Positions 39,007-51,129 of a stretch of 64,000 nucleotides of DNA are shown here, in pieces (positions within the stretch are counted from its first letter, which is position 1; every line of letters begins with the position of its first letter). The translations under genes and the position numbers were made by a program. Source of the DNA: Lycocorax pyrrhopterus obiensis (Eukaryota > Chordata > Aves > Passeriformes > Paradisaeidae); NCBI GenBank assembly GCA_014706295.1, contig JACSVZ010000002.1:109318930-109382929 (forward strand), read 5' to 3'. The notes beneath the pieces are model-generated. The model worked only from the letters and a program-made list of their open reading frames with translations. It was not told the origin of the DNA and made no database searches.

Positions 39007-39659
39007 AGAGCACATTCTAGCAGTGGGACCACTGAGATGAGCTGAAAAGACGACAGTGAAACATGCACTCAGCCTTCCTCCGGGGCTACGGGCTTCTTCC
39101 TCCAGGATTTAATTCCCCTGCAAGTTTACTGACAGGCTAGGAGGTTGATTAGCTATGTATTTTGCTGTGGGGAGATTACTAGTTAAGAATATGGTTGAGA
39201 GATCATAGCATTATTTAATGAAACTGCCATCCCTCCTTACATTAAGTTGCTGATTTAAGCGTGGCTGCTTTTAAACCACTACTCTTTCATACCCATTAGT
39301 CCTACACTTGGTCCACACTAACATCTCACTGTAATACAGTCACAAGCCGAGTCCTGTGCTTCAGCTTCAGTTTTCCAGCATATTAGGCACGCTTTTATGC
39401 TCGTACACACACATGCTTACACACACATGCACACAAAGAGCTCAGTGTAACATCTGTGTTCGGAGCTCAAAGGGTTCTGCTGATGGGGGAGGGGGCTCCA
39501 AGAAAAGCAAGGCACAGCAGCCACGTGTCTTATACAAACGACACAACAGCCACAATAAGCTTTGGGAGCCCTGTTCATCAGGCAAAAGAAAATTGAGTAA
39601 TCTATACTGTAAATATCAGCTATTTTCTGCCCCAGAATAATGCCTGAATCCTACGCTTT

Positions 39660-39990
39660 AAAGATTTTTTTTCTCAATGAGAATAATAGAAAGCTTTTTT
39701 AGTTCCTGCATTTCAATTATTTACACATTTTTAATTGCTCAATCAAATTTTCATGCAAAGAGTTTTTCTTTGTGTTTTAATTTCTCTTGCAAAACCACAC
39801 AATGCATTATTGTGGTAAATTCCTGGAGGCTGGAGCATGACTGTGTCTTCTCCTGTTATTTCAGAAACAAGCATGTCTCAGTGAGCTTTCACCTTAAAGA
39901 CACAGTAACTGAGAATTTTCATTTTCTAATCATGTTTGTAAACCATTCATTTGCCAGGGACAGATTCCTGTCTCCTTTGTGCCTTCACTT
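39660..39990. promoter_or_regulatory. Candidate intronic enhancer, POU/SOX/homeodomain-rich
   Basis: Contains ttcatgcaaagag (POU-like) next to tctttgtg (SOX-like), cattattgtgg, and TAATTG/CAATTA cores in a non-repetitive AT-rich block. It is also open for 105 codons on the plus strand, but the composition is not coding-like. Suggested by motif density only. Confidence 0.28.
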
Positions 39991-42900
39991 TTGAGCATGT
40001 AACATGTGTGGCCACACATTCAACACCCCCTCATCAGGCAACACCAGTCTCCTCAGTACAAAAGAGCTGTAGATGAGCCAAATCCACACCATCTGAATCC
40101 ACTTCTCTCTCTGGAAATTTTAAAAGAAAAGAACCTCCATGAAGGTCTCTGACAGAAGAAAGAGAAGGAGCCCAGGGGTTGCATTTAGCCCTAACTCCTG
40201 TAGGCAGGGAAGGTGGGGGCGGATGAAACAGTGGGAAGATGTACAACAGCTTTCCCTCTACAGCAAGTTATACAGGGCAGTTGGCAGGTTAGTCCCAACT
40301 AACTTAGTCTTGGCAAACCACATAAGGCCAAGAATTTGGCTGGAGAGGGAAGGTGCCATGGTGGGGAGGAACCTTGATGACTGGAATGTGTAAGAAAATT
40401 TTTGGGAGGTCTGGGAGGATGGGGGCATGTGGAAGCCGGGGCCAGGATCTCTAAATGATCATCAAATCACTGGTTTTATCCTGGTACTACACTAATTGTA
40501 TTTACAGTGAGAAGCCCTTTGACAAAACCCAACCAAAAAAACCCCTACAATTCCTTTTCCATGGCTAGGCAATATTGCACCTCCATAATCTTGAAAAGTA
40601 TCTCAGTGTTACACAACGCTTTAAAGTTTTACCTTAATTTGGATTTTAGCATGTCGGGAATATATATACACAAAACAGCATCCCTCAGAATCTGCTGGCT
40701 CTGACTCATCCCACAGCTTGCTATGAAGATGAATTACACCACACAGTATAGCACCTGTATTTATTATCATCTAATTAGTGTTAGGATTTACTTTTTTTTT
40801 TTCCACTTTTCCACTCAAGTTCTATCCAACTGGAGAAATGCCAAATCATGTAAGCGACATATGGTTTTGCTTTTCAAATCATCCAGCCAGAATTCCCAAA
40901 TACTGAAAAATCTTTGCCTAAATAACTTTCGGCTTGAAAGACAATATTTTACACCTGCAATTCCAGTGGGAAACACTGATATTTGTAGGTATGCAAATTG
41001 GTTTTGAGGAAAGAGGGCATATAATCAGATGTTGAATGATGTTACAGATTTTTCCTGTCACATGCTGTCTCCTCACAATGTGAAAAGAACAGTTAACAGC
41101 AAGATCAATGCTGTGAAAATAGCTAAACTACTATTATGGTTAATGAAAGTAAGGTACTGTTTCTTTTTTGTTTCACAAGCTATGACTGTAGAAATCAATA
41201 AATATTGCCCTAGAATGCAAACACTCATTTCTCAGTGCTCATGTGCAGATCTTCCATTTAATAATGCTGCATCCTGTTTCTGGAAATCCATTTTTTCAGC
41301 CAGGTACAAAACACAAGTATGTTCCTTTAGTTGTTGGATAGGGAATGGATTCCCCTGCTGGCATCCTAAATGAGTAGCACCTGGTTACTGAATTGGGTTC
41401 CAAATTATTCCTGACCATATTCTTTTCGTTTCTAGCAAAAACTTCTTGTGTTTTATTTCAGATGAATACCCAAATCATTCTCTCAGCAGGAACACAACCT
41501 CTCACACACATGTGAAGTAAAAAAGGAAATTAAATGAGCAGTTTGGAGATCTCCTGGAACATCCAAGAGCTCACAGGTATTCCTATTGCATCCATATATC
41601 CCTGGGTATATCCAGGAAAAAGCAACTGTTTTGGTGAACTCAGGTAGAGCATGCCAGAACAGGGGATAAGATAAAATGAAAGCTGAGGACATATATTTAA
41701 GCATCTACTCTAACTAAGAAACAACATTTAAGTGTAATATTCCAGGAGCAAAGCAGCACACTTCTAAGACTTGAGTAGAATAACCAGCTCTAGGTCCTCA
41801 GCAGAAAATGCCCCACTGCTCTCATAGGTCTCTCCTACCTTTTTCAAAGGCAGAATCTACCTTTATCAAGATTGGAGTCCAAATTTTGCTCTCTGTTTAC
41901 CCTCTTGCGTGGAAGAGGATGAGAGGTGAACACACAACAGCCCCTTTTCCCCTCAACAGGACACCTACAGTTTAAAGACAAGATATGGAAGCTCAGAAGA
42001 CACATCGTGTCCTACGTTTCTGCATGAGTTCACAGCTTTGGCCTCAAATGAGGAGTCTGAGGATTTCACATTGAAAATAAACACGAAAAAAGACAGGAAA
42101 ATAAAACTATATATAGGTTCAGCATGAAAGGTGGACATGAGAAAGTGAAGGTTTTTGTCTTGATTTCCTGTCTTTTTCTTGACTATGCTTAACTGTGAAA
42201 TCGTAATTGAATTCTCATTTTTATTATATGATTTCTATACATAGCTGTTCACAGAGTCCTTTGAAATCTGTGGATGAAAGGAAATATCACTCTTCTTTTT
42301 AAGAACTATTCATTTGAGATTAAACAGTGCTAAATGCTGAGCCCTGAACAAAAGGTTTAAGCACGTGTAAGTCTTGCTGAAATAGAGCAACAGCGCCCAG
42401 TACTTTACAGGATCAAACCTGTGATTTGGGGTTTTAAATGCCCTAATTCCCTACCCTTTCCTTTCTCTTTTTAAATATATCTTGGAAACTGAGATCCTGC
42501 TTTTGTCAGATGAATTTGTTATATGAAACAGAGTGACCTTCAGTCCTTGTGCAGTGATAAGTCAAGCAGCAGCCTACACCAGTGCAAGCTGTACCACCAC
42601 CTTCTGACAGTAAACACTCAGACTTCATACTCTGAGCACAGAACTAATGGCACAGAGCTGATCACCTGCATACACCTAAATTTGAAAATGAAAAAGACAG
42701 TTTTGCTGTTTTGCTTCAAGGTTGTAACAAAATTGTTCTTAAACACAATCTGGTTTATGGGGTTTTTTTAAATGTGTCATACAATTAAGCATTTCCCACC
42801 CGTAATTTTACCACTGGATCATTTAGGCAATCAGGACCTCTCGCATTTTGTATCCATCCCTGTAGTTTCTCTCGGTTCACTGACTTTACTCAAGGTTTAC

Positions 42901-43135
42901 AAATAGGAGTAGGTATCAGCAGAATCAATGTTCATGAATTTTGAATCAAGTTATTTTGTAAGTAATGACACTTTTCAGAGGATAGGATTTTTTAACATGT
43001 GAAATGATAAAAAGTGCTGTGATTTCATTTTAATAGACAAAGGAATTTATACAGAAAAACTAAAACAGCCTGTACTTGTAAAATTCTAATACAATTTTAT
43101 CTTTTTAAGCAAATGCTTTGCATTTTATGAATATA

Positions 43136-43143
43136 ATGCAAAT
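43136..43143 (+). promoter_or_regulatory. Perfect octamer (POU) site
   Basis: ATGCAAAT lies about 20 bp after an atgctttgcat inverted half-site pair. Both fit POU factors. Functional use is inference. Confidence 0.25.
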
Positions 43144-43414
43144 GTAGAAGTACTCGCTGAAGGGATAAAGCTACCCCATTGTGAGACATGGACAACGCTG
43201 AACAATATTAAACTAAATTATTTCTACACTGAAATCATAAATGCAAGATGAGGTCAGATGTCTCAGGAAGATGCTATTTTCTCTAGATCTGTAAGATTAG
43301 TTTATCAGATTGGGAGTGGTGGAGAGGCCTAGAAAAGATAAGATAAAAGTGCTCTTTCAAATTTCTGACGCTTATATAGCTTCTAAAAACTGAATTTTGT
43401 AACTTTTTCAAACA

Positions 43415-43481
43415 GGCAGTGGGATTGGGCTCAGAAATCTGCAGAGATGCCTTCGAAATTCACCTATTCTGTGATTCTATG
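43415..43481 (+). mobile_element. Short CR1 3' tail fragment
   Basis: The last ~65 bp resemble the CR1 end: a ggattgg...gatgccttcgaaattcacc stretch followed by attctgtgattctatgag. It is short and diverged. Confidence 0.6.
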
Positions 43482-43762
43482 AGTTACACTGACCACTTTG
43501 TGGCAGTACAGTCTCTGGTGAGTGAGACCAACAATAAAAGATTGCACCATACTTCTGTCTGATGGACATTCTTATTCAAAAAGAGGATATATAGAAAATA
43601 ACAATTACTTTGAAATATATAATATTTCCAGCAATAAGCCCTTAAGACTCTCCTGCAAGAGGAAAAGAACAGATGTACTCTCCCAACCCCGATATAAGCC
43701 ACAGGCACGACGGAGAAGAGAGGAGCATGTTTCCCTTACCCTCCTGCCATCCAGCTCCATTT

Positions 43763-43990
43763 TCACAGAATCCTGGAATCAATTAGGTTGAAAAAGACCT
43801 CTGAATCACTGAGTCCAACCTTTGACCAATTAACACCTTGTTAACTAGACCATGGCACTAAGTGTCACATCCAGTCATTTCTTGACACCTCCAGAGACGC
43901 TACCACCTCTCTGGACAGTCCATTCCAATGTTTAAAAACCCTTTCCATGAAGAAATTCCTCCTGATGTCCAGGTGTCCCAGTGCTCAAGC
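43763..43990 (-). mobile_element. CR1 LINE 3' fragment
   Basis: The reverse complement of a CR1 tail from a different subfamily. It begins ttcacagaatcctggaatc and continues with gagtccaacctttgacc and the typical block gaaattcctcctgatgtcca. It shows only the last ORF2 codons and the 3' UTR. Confidence 0.85.
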
Positions 43991-44592
43991 TTGCAAACTG
44001 TGACCCTTTTCTGAACCACACACAGGTGTACCCTACACCAGCCACAAGCTCAGCAAATCTTTCACACAGTAACACTTTTGACTCCTAACTGGTTTGAGCT
44101 CCTGACACTTCATCAGTCCACAGGACATCGTGTTACTGTGCTCCTGCAGAGAAGCCCTGTTCTTCAGGACAGTTTTGTACCAATGTGACCAGTGAAGGCC
44201 TCTGATTTTTTTCATCTGCAGTTCCCTGGATACCAGCTGCAACACTGCAAGATTCACACCTGCTATCTTCCATTTCAATGAAAGATGCTTTGAAGGTCAG
44301 ATCAATTTTTCTCTACCTAAATATAAGTGTGAGCATTAAACTCTACATTCCCAGTTAGGAAATTCAAGGCACATGTACTTAAAATATTTAAATTAAATAC
44401 GATCTGGGTACTATCACAAAAAGGTTGCATTTAGCACCATGTAAATTTGGACAAATGCAAATGTTGAGAAATGTAGAACCTGTTCACGCTCTGAGATAAC
44501 AGAGCTCATTTACAAACGTATGTTTTGCAAGCTCAGTGCTCTTGCTGTTGTACAGTGTTGAAGCATTCTCTCTGAATTTATAGCACGAAACC

Positions 44593-44745
44593 TGTCAGAG
44601 TTCAAGGAGTGTCTGGATGACACTCTCAGTGATATCATTTAGGTTTAGACAGTTCTGTGAGTTCTGACAGTTCAAGGAGTTGGACTTCATGATCCTTATA
44701 TGTCTCTTTAAACTTGAGATATTATATTGTTCTCTGATTCTAATA
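44593..44745 (+). mobile_element. CR1 LINE 3' tail fragment
   Basis: The plus-strand block ggagtgtctggatgacactc ... ggacttcatgatccttatat ... gttctctgattct matches the end of the CR1 3' UTR (tactcgatgatccttatggg, then attctatgattct). It is diverged and short. Confidence 0.75.
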
Positions 44746-45553
44746 TTTACATTTAACACTATTAAAGAAGTAAATGGATTTCTGTTTATTATTGTGAATT
44801 TTACTTTACAGGTTCATGTCTTTGTGCATAAGCTATCCAAATGGGCAAGGTATCGTGAGGTAGTTTTCAGACAAAAAAAAAAATTAAGCCATCCAGGGTA
44901 TTTACTGGTTTATTCTTTCAGTATTCATCATTTCAGTCGGAAAGCAGCATCTCTGTGACACACTCTGCAGTCTGACTTTTTCAGCTGATTTTAAAAATCC
45001 AGGAAATCTAAGTTTTTATTGTTTGAGCATTGAAGAAATTCAAATACTACCTTTAGTTAAGAAAGAAAAACCTAATCTAGATTAGCTTTATTGAACTTCT
45101 GCTTCATTAATCATATTTATGACATTATGGGATATTATCAGTATGATAAATGCTTTTTGTACTGCTCATGGTTTCAAATGAAATTAATTTTAGAAGCTGC
45201 ATCAAATTTCCTTCGTATTACTCCAAATCATGTCACTACAGTACTATGGATGACCCCCTGTGCATTTCTGTGTATGAATGTGTTTAGGTCTGTTTTCAAT
45301 GTAACAGGAAGTCTGGTTTTCAATTATATAACACTTGATCTTTTTAGAAATGTACAGCTTCTTTTCCCATATATATCAATTTAAGTTACTGTTGAGGAGA
45401 AAGACACTGACATTAATGAAGTTGGAAGTGGATGCAACAACACATAGTGAGATGACTGAAGTTTCTGTAAACAAACAATTGGAAAGCCCAAAAATGCCCC
45501 TTTCCCAATCATGCCAGGCAGGAAGTTCTATTTAAAGCTCCCTGAACAGCTTT

Positions 45554-45840
45554 CACAGAATCACAGAATCATAGCATAGTTTGGCTTGGAAGGGATCTTA
45601 AAGATCCTCTAATTCCAACCCTTCTGCCATGGGCAGGGACGCCTTCCACTAGTCCAGATAGCTGAAGTCAAAGTCACCTCCAGCCTGGCCTTGAACACTT
45701 CCAGGGATGGGGCATCTGCAACATCTCTGGACAACCTGTTCCAGTGCCTCACCACCCTGACAGGAAAGAATTTCTTCCTAATATCTAATCTAAAGGTATT
45801 CTTTTTCAATTTAAAGCCATTTCCCCTTGTTCTGTCACTA
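45554..45840 (-). mobile_element. CR1 LINE 3' fragment
   Basis: Read on the plus strand it starts cacagaatcacagaatcat, the reverse complement of the CR1 3' end, and continues through the common avian CR1 tail (ccatgggcagggacgccttc). On the minus strand the end of ORF2 is readable: [20 protein letters not shown], then [11 protein letters not shown]. It is about 290 bp and 5'-truncated. Confidence 0.95.
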
Positions 45841-47399
45841 TATTAATTATGAATTCAGAGCAGAGAAAACATTTTAAGTAATTTCTGTCTCAAAGATCAC
45901 AGTAAATAACAAAGTTTACATAAACCATACTTGCTGATGATGTTTCTCAGGGAGCTGCCATTTATGACAGACACACAGAGAAATCAAGATGAGGGAATAC
46001 GAAAAGTTAGTGGCCCAGAAAAGTGATAAAAAAGCATCCCAGTTCATTATCTTTAAAAATCTAAGGATAAATATTTGGTATAAGACCATAAATACCAAAA
46101 TCAAAAGCGAAGCAGTTTATGCTCTATTTCTTTGCATATCTATAAAGAGGCAAGAAGGATATGCTATCCAGCTTTGGCTTGACAAAGCATCATACTCAAG
46201 GAACACCCAATATGGGGAAAGAATTGAATATTCACATTTTCATTCTGGTTCAGTATACATCAGTATATTTGAAAGAAATTTACTCAAGTTACCCCATGGC
46301 TGCTGAATGACAACTGAGGAAGAGAATAGGGTCAGGCTAAAGAAAGTGCAAGCTGTAAAACAGATGCTTCACAAACACCAGGTAAGACCTTTTAAGCACA
46401 GCTGATCTGTATCCAAATACCTGCATTGGTTCTTTGCTTTGCTATGAGGTGCACCTCTGGAAGACTTGTACGAGATGATGAAGCAATAGCATGTCAAAAG
46501 GAAACGAGGAAGAATGTGAAGAAAACTTTACTTCCTCTTGATTTTTCCACCTAGTTCCAAAGCTCTGTTAAGCTTCATCAACAGGTATAGAAAGAATAAT
46601 TCTTTGGCCCTGGTAGGTGCAACAGCTAAACCAGTTTCTAGAGAGGAATTATGTAATGCTCATTTAAATTGTTATCTTACATTCTCACCAGAAGAGAAGG
46701 TGGTGGACTGATTCAATACAGCTGGCATTAGACTCAAAGAATGCTATGAAGAAAATATTCCAAGGGCACCTACCCTGAAGTGAACCACTTATGAACTGCA
46801 GATAAGAAAGACAAATAAACGAAGTCGAGACGTGAGAGAATTACCTGGGCTGAAACCTCGGCTTACTCCATCTGCTAGCTAATGCTCACAGATAGATATC
46901 AGTGTTAAGGAATATCTAATAGGGACAGAGTGGGGACAGTGCCATAAAACTGACCTAAGAGTATTCACTGTAGAGAAGGAATGGGAGGGCGAAAGGGATA
47001 TCACATCCATAGCGGATCCTCTAGAACAGAAACACCAACAAGCTTAATGTCCCCTATGGAACACCAAACAGGTGAGGGTAACATGGATGACTTTTGCTAC
47101 CAGCCTAGTCTCATCCATGCAGTGCAGCAGTGAGATGTGGGGAGGGTTATTGTTAGTTCCCACCCACGCACCGCTTCTGAAACTCCCACTAGTAAACACG
47201 ACTCGGGAAGACTGTTCCCCACCAACGTTCACATTACATAAAGGCTTTGATTACATCAAAATGAGAATGACAACATTTTCCCCCTGCACCTCAGACTTAC
47301 AGATTTTCACTGACAGAGTAAAGTCCCTTTGATTTTGTTTTTTTTAAATTTTTGTTCACATTTCCTGCCACCAAATCACTAAAAGACCACGCATACACA

Positions 47400-47760
47400 G
47401 AGAATCACTTTCTGGAGCCAGTGCCCTGGGGTACTGGTTCCTCATGAGAAGGCTGGATATGTGCTTCTGGTTTGCTTTTGCAGAGCTGGTACACTGGTTT
47501 GACATTGCCAGTAGGCACATCTTGCAGGGCTGCCTGCAACACCTGCGTCTCCACTGAGCTCTGCCTCCAAGGCATGTGCGAGGGTGTCACTCTTTGTACA
47601 AAGAGGGAGATGAGAGTGGGCACAAGCAGCTCCAGCTGCAGCATGGAGCAACCCCTAAGGAACACGCCTAAGCACTGGAGTGCCTGTTTGGAGGAGGCAG
47701 GCACACACAGTTCAGGCAGTGACTCCTCACAGTTTACTTTTTCTTTTAATGAGCATCATC
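47400..47760. other. GC-richer block open on both strands, unassigned
   Basis: About 360 bp are open in one plus-strand frame (111 codons) and two minus-strand frames (99 and 69 codons). The translations match nothing I recognise. High GC lowers stop frequency, which can explain the open frames. It may be an old repeat fragment. Confidence 0.3.
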
Positions 47761-48146
47761 AAACAGAGACAGACTTTTGTTTTAGAGAGATTGCTCTTGC
47801 CATCTGAGAAAGGTTAAGGAAAAGAAAGTGAGCGCGTCATCAGAGTACAAGAGGGGAAATTAAGAGAGGAAAAAAAAGGCACTAGTGAAGAGCCAAGGAC
47901 CTGCCTATTCTTTGTCCTCAAATAGTTTTTCTTTTGGTTGATTAGTTTGGGGGTTTCTTAGCATTTCTGCTTAATATATATACATGCACGTGTGCCTGCA
48001 TTAGCACTTACACGTTCCCGCTTGTGTCAGGTCACCATTATGGCAGGCATTGTACCTGTACATGTGGGTACCCATAAAACCTCTGGCCTAAAAGCTTACT
48101 GCTGAACCAAGCAAGCCAAGATAGAAAATACACGGATTTAAAGCAA

Positions 48147-48255
48147 TGTTATCACTTTCATTCTACAGACAAGAAACAAGACCAAAAAAAATCAAGAGAT
48201 TTGACCAGGGCAAAGATTACTAGGAAAGAAATGCAAACCCATTGAATCACTGAAT
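48147..48255 (-). mobile_element. Possible ancient MIR-type SINE fragment
   Basis: The plus strand reads ttatcactttcattctacag, acaagaaac..., gagatttgaccagggcaaag and attactaggaaagaaatgca. These follow, in order, the reverse complement of the MIR core (tattatccccattttacag, atgaggaaac, gtgacttgcccaaggtcac, agctagtaagtggca). It is highly diverged, so this is a by-eye call. Confidence 0.4.
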
Positions 48256-51005
48256 CTTCATCTCCCCCTCTCATGACCAGAGCAGGACTTGCACACTGGT
48301 CACTTCCATAATGCTATTTTTGCTGTTTAGCTATTTTTTCTACCACACCAAAAACGATCAGTTTTTTCAGCAGTACATTTGTTTCTCTGCTTAACTGCTG
48401 GGGCATCTAATAGCACAGTCTCCATTAAAAAAAAAAAGAGTAGCAAATTGTCAGCAGTAACAGACTCTTAAAAGCCTCAGCATAGTTGAATTTAGCGTTT
48501 TAGTACAAAACAATCAGATACTTCTCAGTAAAGAATTCTGCTTCACTGATGGCAAAAACTGTATTAAGCAATAGGGAGAGGTAAGACAAAGATTTAGGTT
48601 ACAATCAGTCTTCATGTCAGTTCATGAGGATAATTAGGACAACGTAGACCAAAAATCAAACAGCAGGCTCGCAATACAGTATGCAACTGAACACTGCCTT
48701 TTCTTCCTGTTTTACTACAGTTTCTCTGATGCTCTGCTAGGTGAAGGGAATCCCCTCACTTACTTTATCTCAGGACTTTGTTTACTTGTTACTATGCAAT
48801 ATATCCCATCAAGTATTTGACATCTAGATGTGATGCCTGGAAATCCAAAAACAAGCACAAATAATCACAGTGGGTCAAGCAAGGATTCATCTGGCCAAAC
48901 ACACAAATTTTAAGCAGATTGGGCAAAAGACTGTAGGAATAGTAAAATACAATGATCCTTCTCCTACTACATTCTTGCAGCTTCCAGCAATCAATGCTTT
49001 ATCATCTTCTCTGAGGAAGGTTTTTTAAAAATATACTGAATAGCCATCAGTTGATCTATGCTTCAGGACTACGTTCACTTTGGGTTTTTTTGCTTCTGAA
49101 ACATTCTGTGACACTAATACCACAACTTAGTGATTGCCTGCATGCAAAAACGTGTTATGATTTTTGTGATCTCACTGCCTGATCATTTTATTGTTACCCA
49201 ATTTTTACAGTATCAGAAACACTATAGAATAATACCATGTTTGCCACTACACACCACTTACAACTGTACAAACCTCTGTCATACCACTTCCTCAGGCATA
49301 TTTTTCTCCAAACTGAAATGTCCAGGAGTTTATTTAATGTCTCTTAATTTCACACCTCTTTCTATTATAGACCTTTCTTCGTTGTGTCTTCTCTAGGCCT
49401 AGAGCATTTTGTGATAGTATTTGTTTTGTAACATCAGTTTTCAAGGTGTGATAATGCAATTAAGTTCGAGGAAGCACACAGAACATAACATGATAATGAA
49501 TTCATATTCTGTATGCAAATTTTTTGCAGTGTTTAAACAGAGTTTTAGGAAGCAGAAAAGATTTTTAGCTAACATTTCTCCCTAAGTGTACAAATACGAG
49601 ATCAATTTATGTAGAAAAGATTTACAAGCTGTAGACTGGGAAGTCCAAATCTGCTACTCTTCCATTTAAAACTAACAAACTCTTCTGCAGAAGAACATAC
49701 AAGCTGTTTTTAAAGCTCACATTAGTGGCTCTGATGAACTGGACTCATGCTACAGACTTTCAGGATGCACAGATATGTATTTCCAGCTAAGAAATCCTAC
49801 ACAGGAATACTGCAAAATGCTTTAAACTCTTCCCTCCCCTGTTTAGCACACACCTCTAAGAAGTATCAGAGAACACATCACAGGTGACCTCAGCTTTTGT
49901 GTGGTAAATAAGAATAACATAAGTCCTTAAGAAAGCTTAGTCCCAAATAGCGTGAAGTGTATACAGCTGAAATTACATGTACAAACAGGTAGGAAGCCAA
50001 AACTGTTCAGTCAGTAAATGATAATATAGCAAAAAGAGGATGCATCCTAGCTGTGTCTTCATATTATAGATTCTACAGTTAAGGCTTTAAAATTTCACAG
50101 TATGAAAAGATATTGGCAGTCATGCACTGGTTACTACTCTAGAAGATCCCCAGGAGATGGCATTTATTTAGGTAGAAAACTATTTCTGAGGATAGCCTCC
50201 TGGGAGATTCAGTACATCTCTTCCTGAGCTTCCCGAGGGGACAGCAGTCAGACAACCTCACTTCGGCATCCTGCAGTACAACACAAACAACATAATGCAG
50301 GACATTCACTCGGGACAAGCAGACAGCCACTGTCAGCGTCTCATTAGGCTGTCACAGCAAGTAAAGGCTTCACACAGGGACATTAGTATTCCAGTCACTG
50401 AATCTATGGTATATAGAAAAGTCATCTTTTCCCTGCACATATTTATATGTCTATTACTCTGTACCAGAGGGAAACCCTTTCCAAGGCTTTCTTTTGCCCA
50501 GCTTGCAGCACACAAACCCAGGTCCTGTCTCTAAGCCACAGGCCTGAGGCTATTTAATTTATAGACGCTTTAGCCTTAAGTGAAATACACAGTATGTCAA
50601 TTCAGTCAATAAAACCAGCACCATAGATGGCTTTTTCCAGCATAGCACCGATGTCCAGTTCACTGGACATTTAATAAATGCATTTAATATGAACACAGCA
50701 TCAATTTAAGTTGCCAAAGTTTCTGATTTCACAGATGAAATGAAAAGAACATCAGAAACCTGAATTACTGGTCCATAGGTCTCACTTTCATGATGTCAAG
50801 TGCCCCAAATTAGAAGCCCAAGATTCTCAAAATTATTAGAAAAATCATAAACATATGCATACGTATAAATAAATCCCAAAGTTTGCATTGTTTAGCAAAA
50901 TGGATTTTTGCATTTCATTTAAGTGTTTCGTTGGGTCTTGCTTGAATGAGCATTTCTGCTTACAGCTTTCCTAAAAATCAACCACATTTTCTGGAGAACT
51001 GAAAT

Positions 51006-51128
51006 TAAAAAATGAAAAAAACCCCAAAAAAACCAACCAAAAAAACCACAAAACAAAACAAAACAAAACAAAAAAAAACCACACCAAAAAACCTAAAAAC
51101 AAACAAACAACAAACACACAAACAAAAA
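51006..51128. repeat. A/C-rich low-complexity tract with (AAAAC)n core
   Basis: About 120 bp consist almost only of A and C, with an AAAAC run near 51050-51070. It directly abuts the truncated 5' end of the CR1 at 51130. It may be independent simple repeat or part of the insertion junction. Confidence 0.9.
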
Positions 51129-51129
51129 A

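Larger units (their letters stand above)
23831..43414. other. Presumed NOL4 intron, mostly unique sequence
   Basis: About 19.6 kb with few recognisable repeats apart from the TA microsatellite (26328). Candidate regulatory blocks are listed separately at 32270, 38993, 39660 and 43136. Open frames of 60-114 codons are scattered on both strands with no family signature. Confidence 0.55.
45841..51005. other. Presumed NOL4 intron
   Basis: Unique sequence with the MIR-like piece at 48147 and the GC-richer block at 47400. No gene recognised. Confidence 0.55.
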
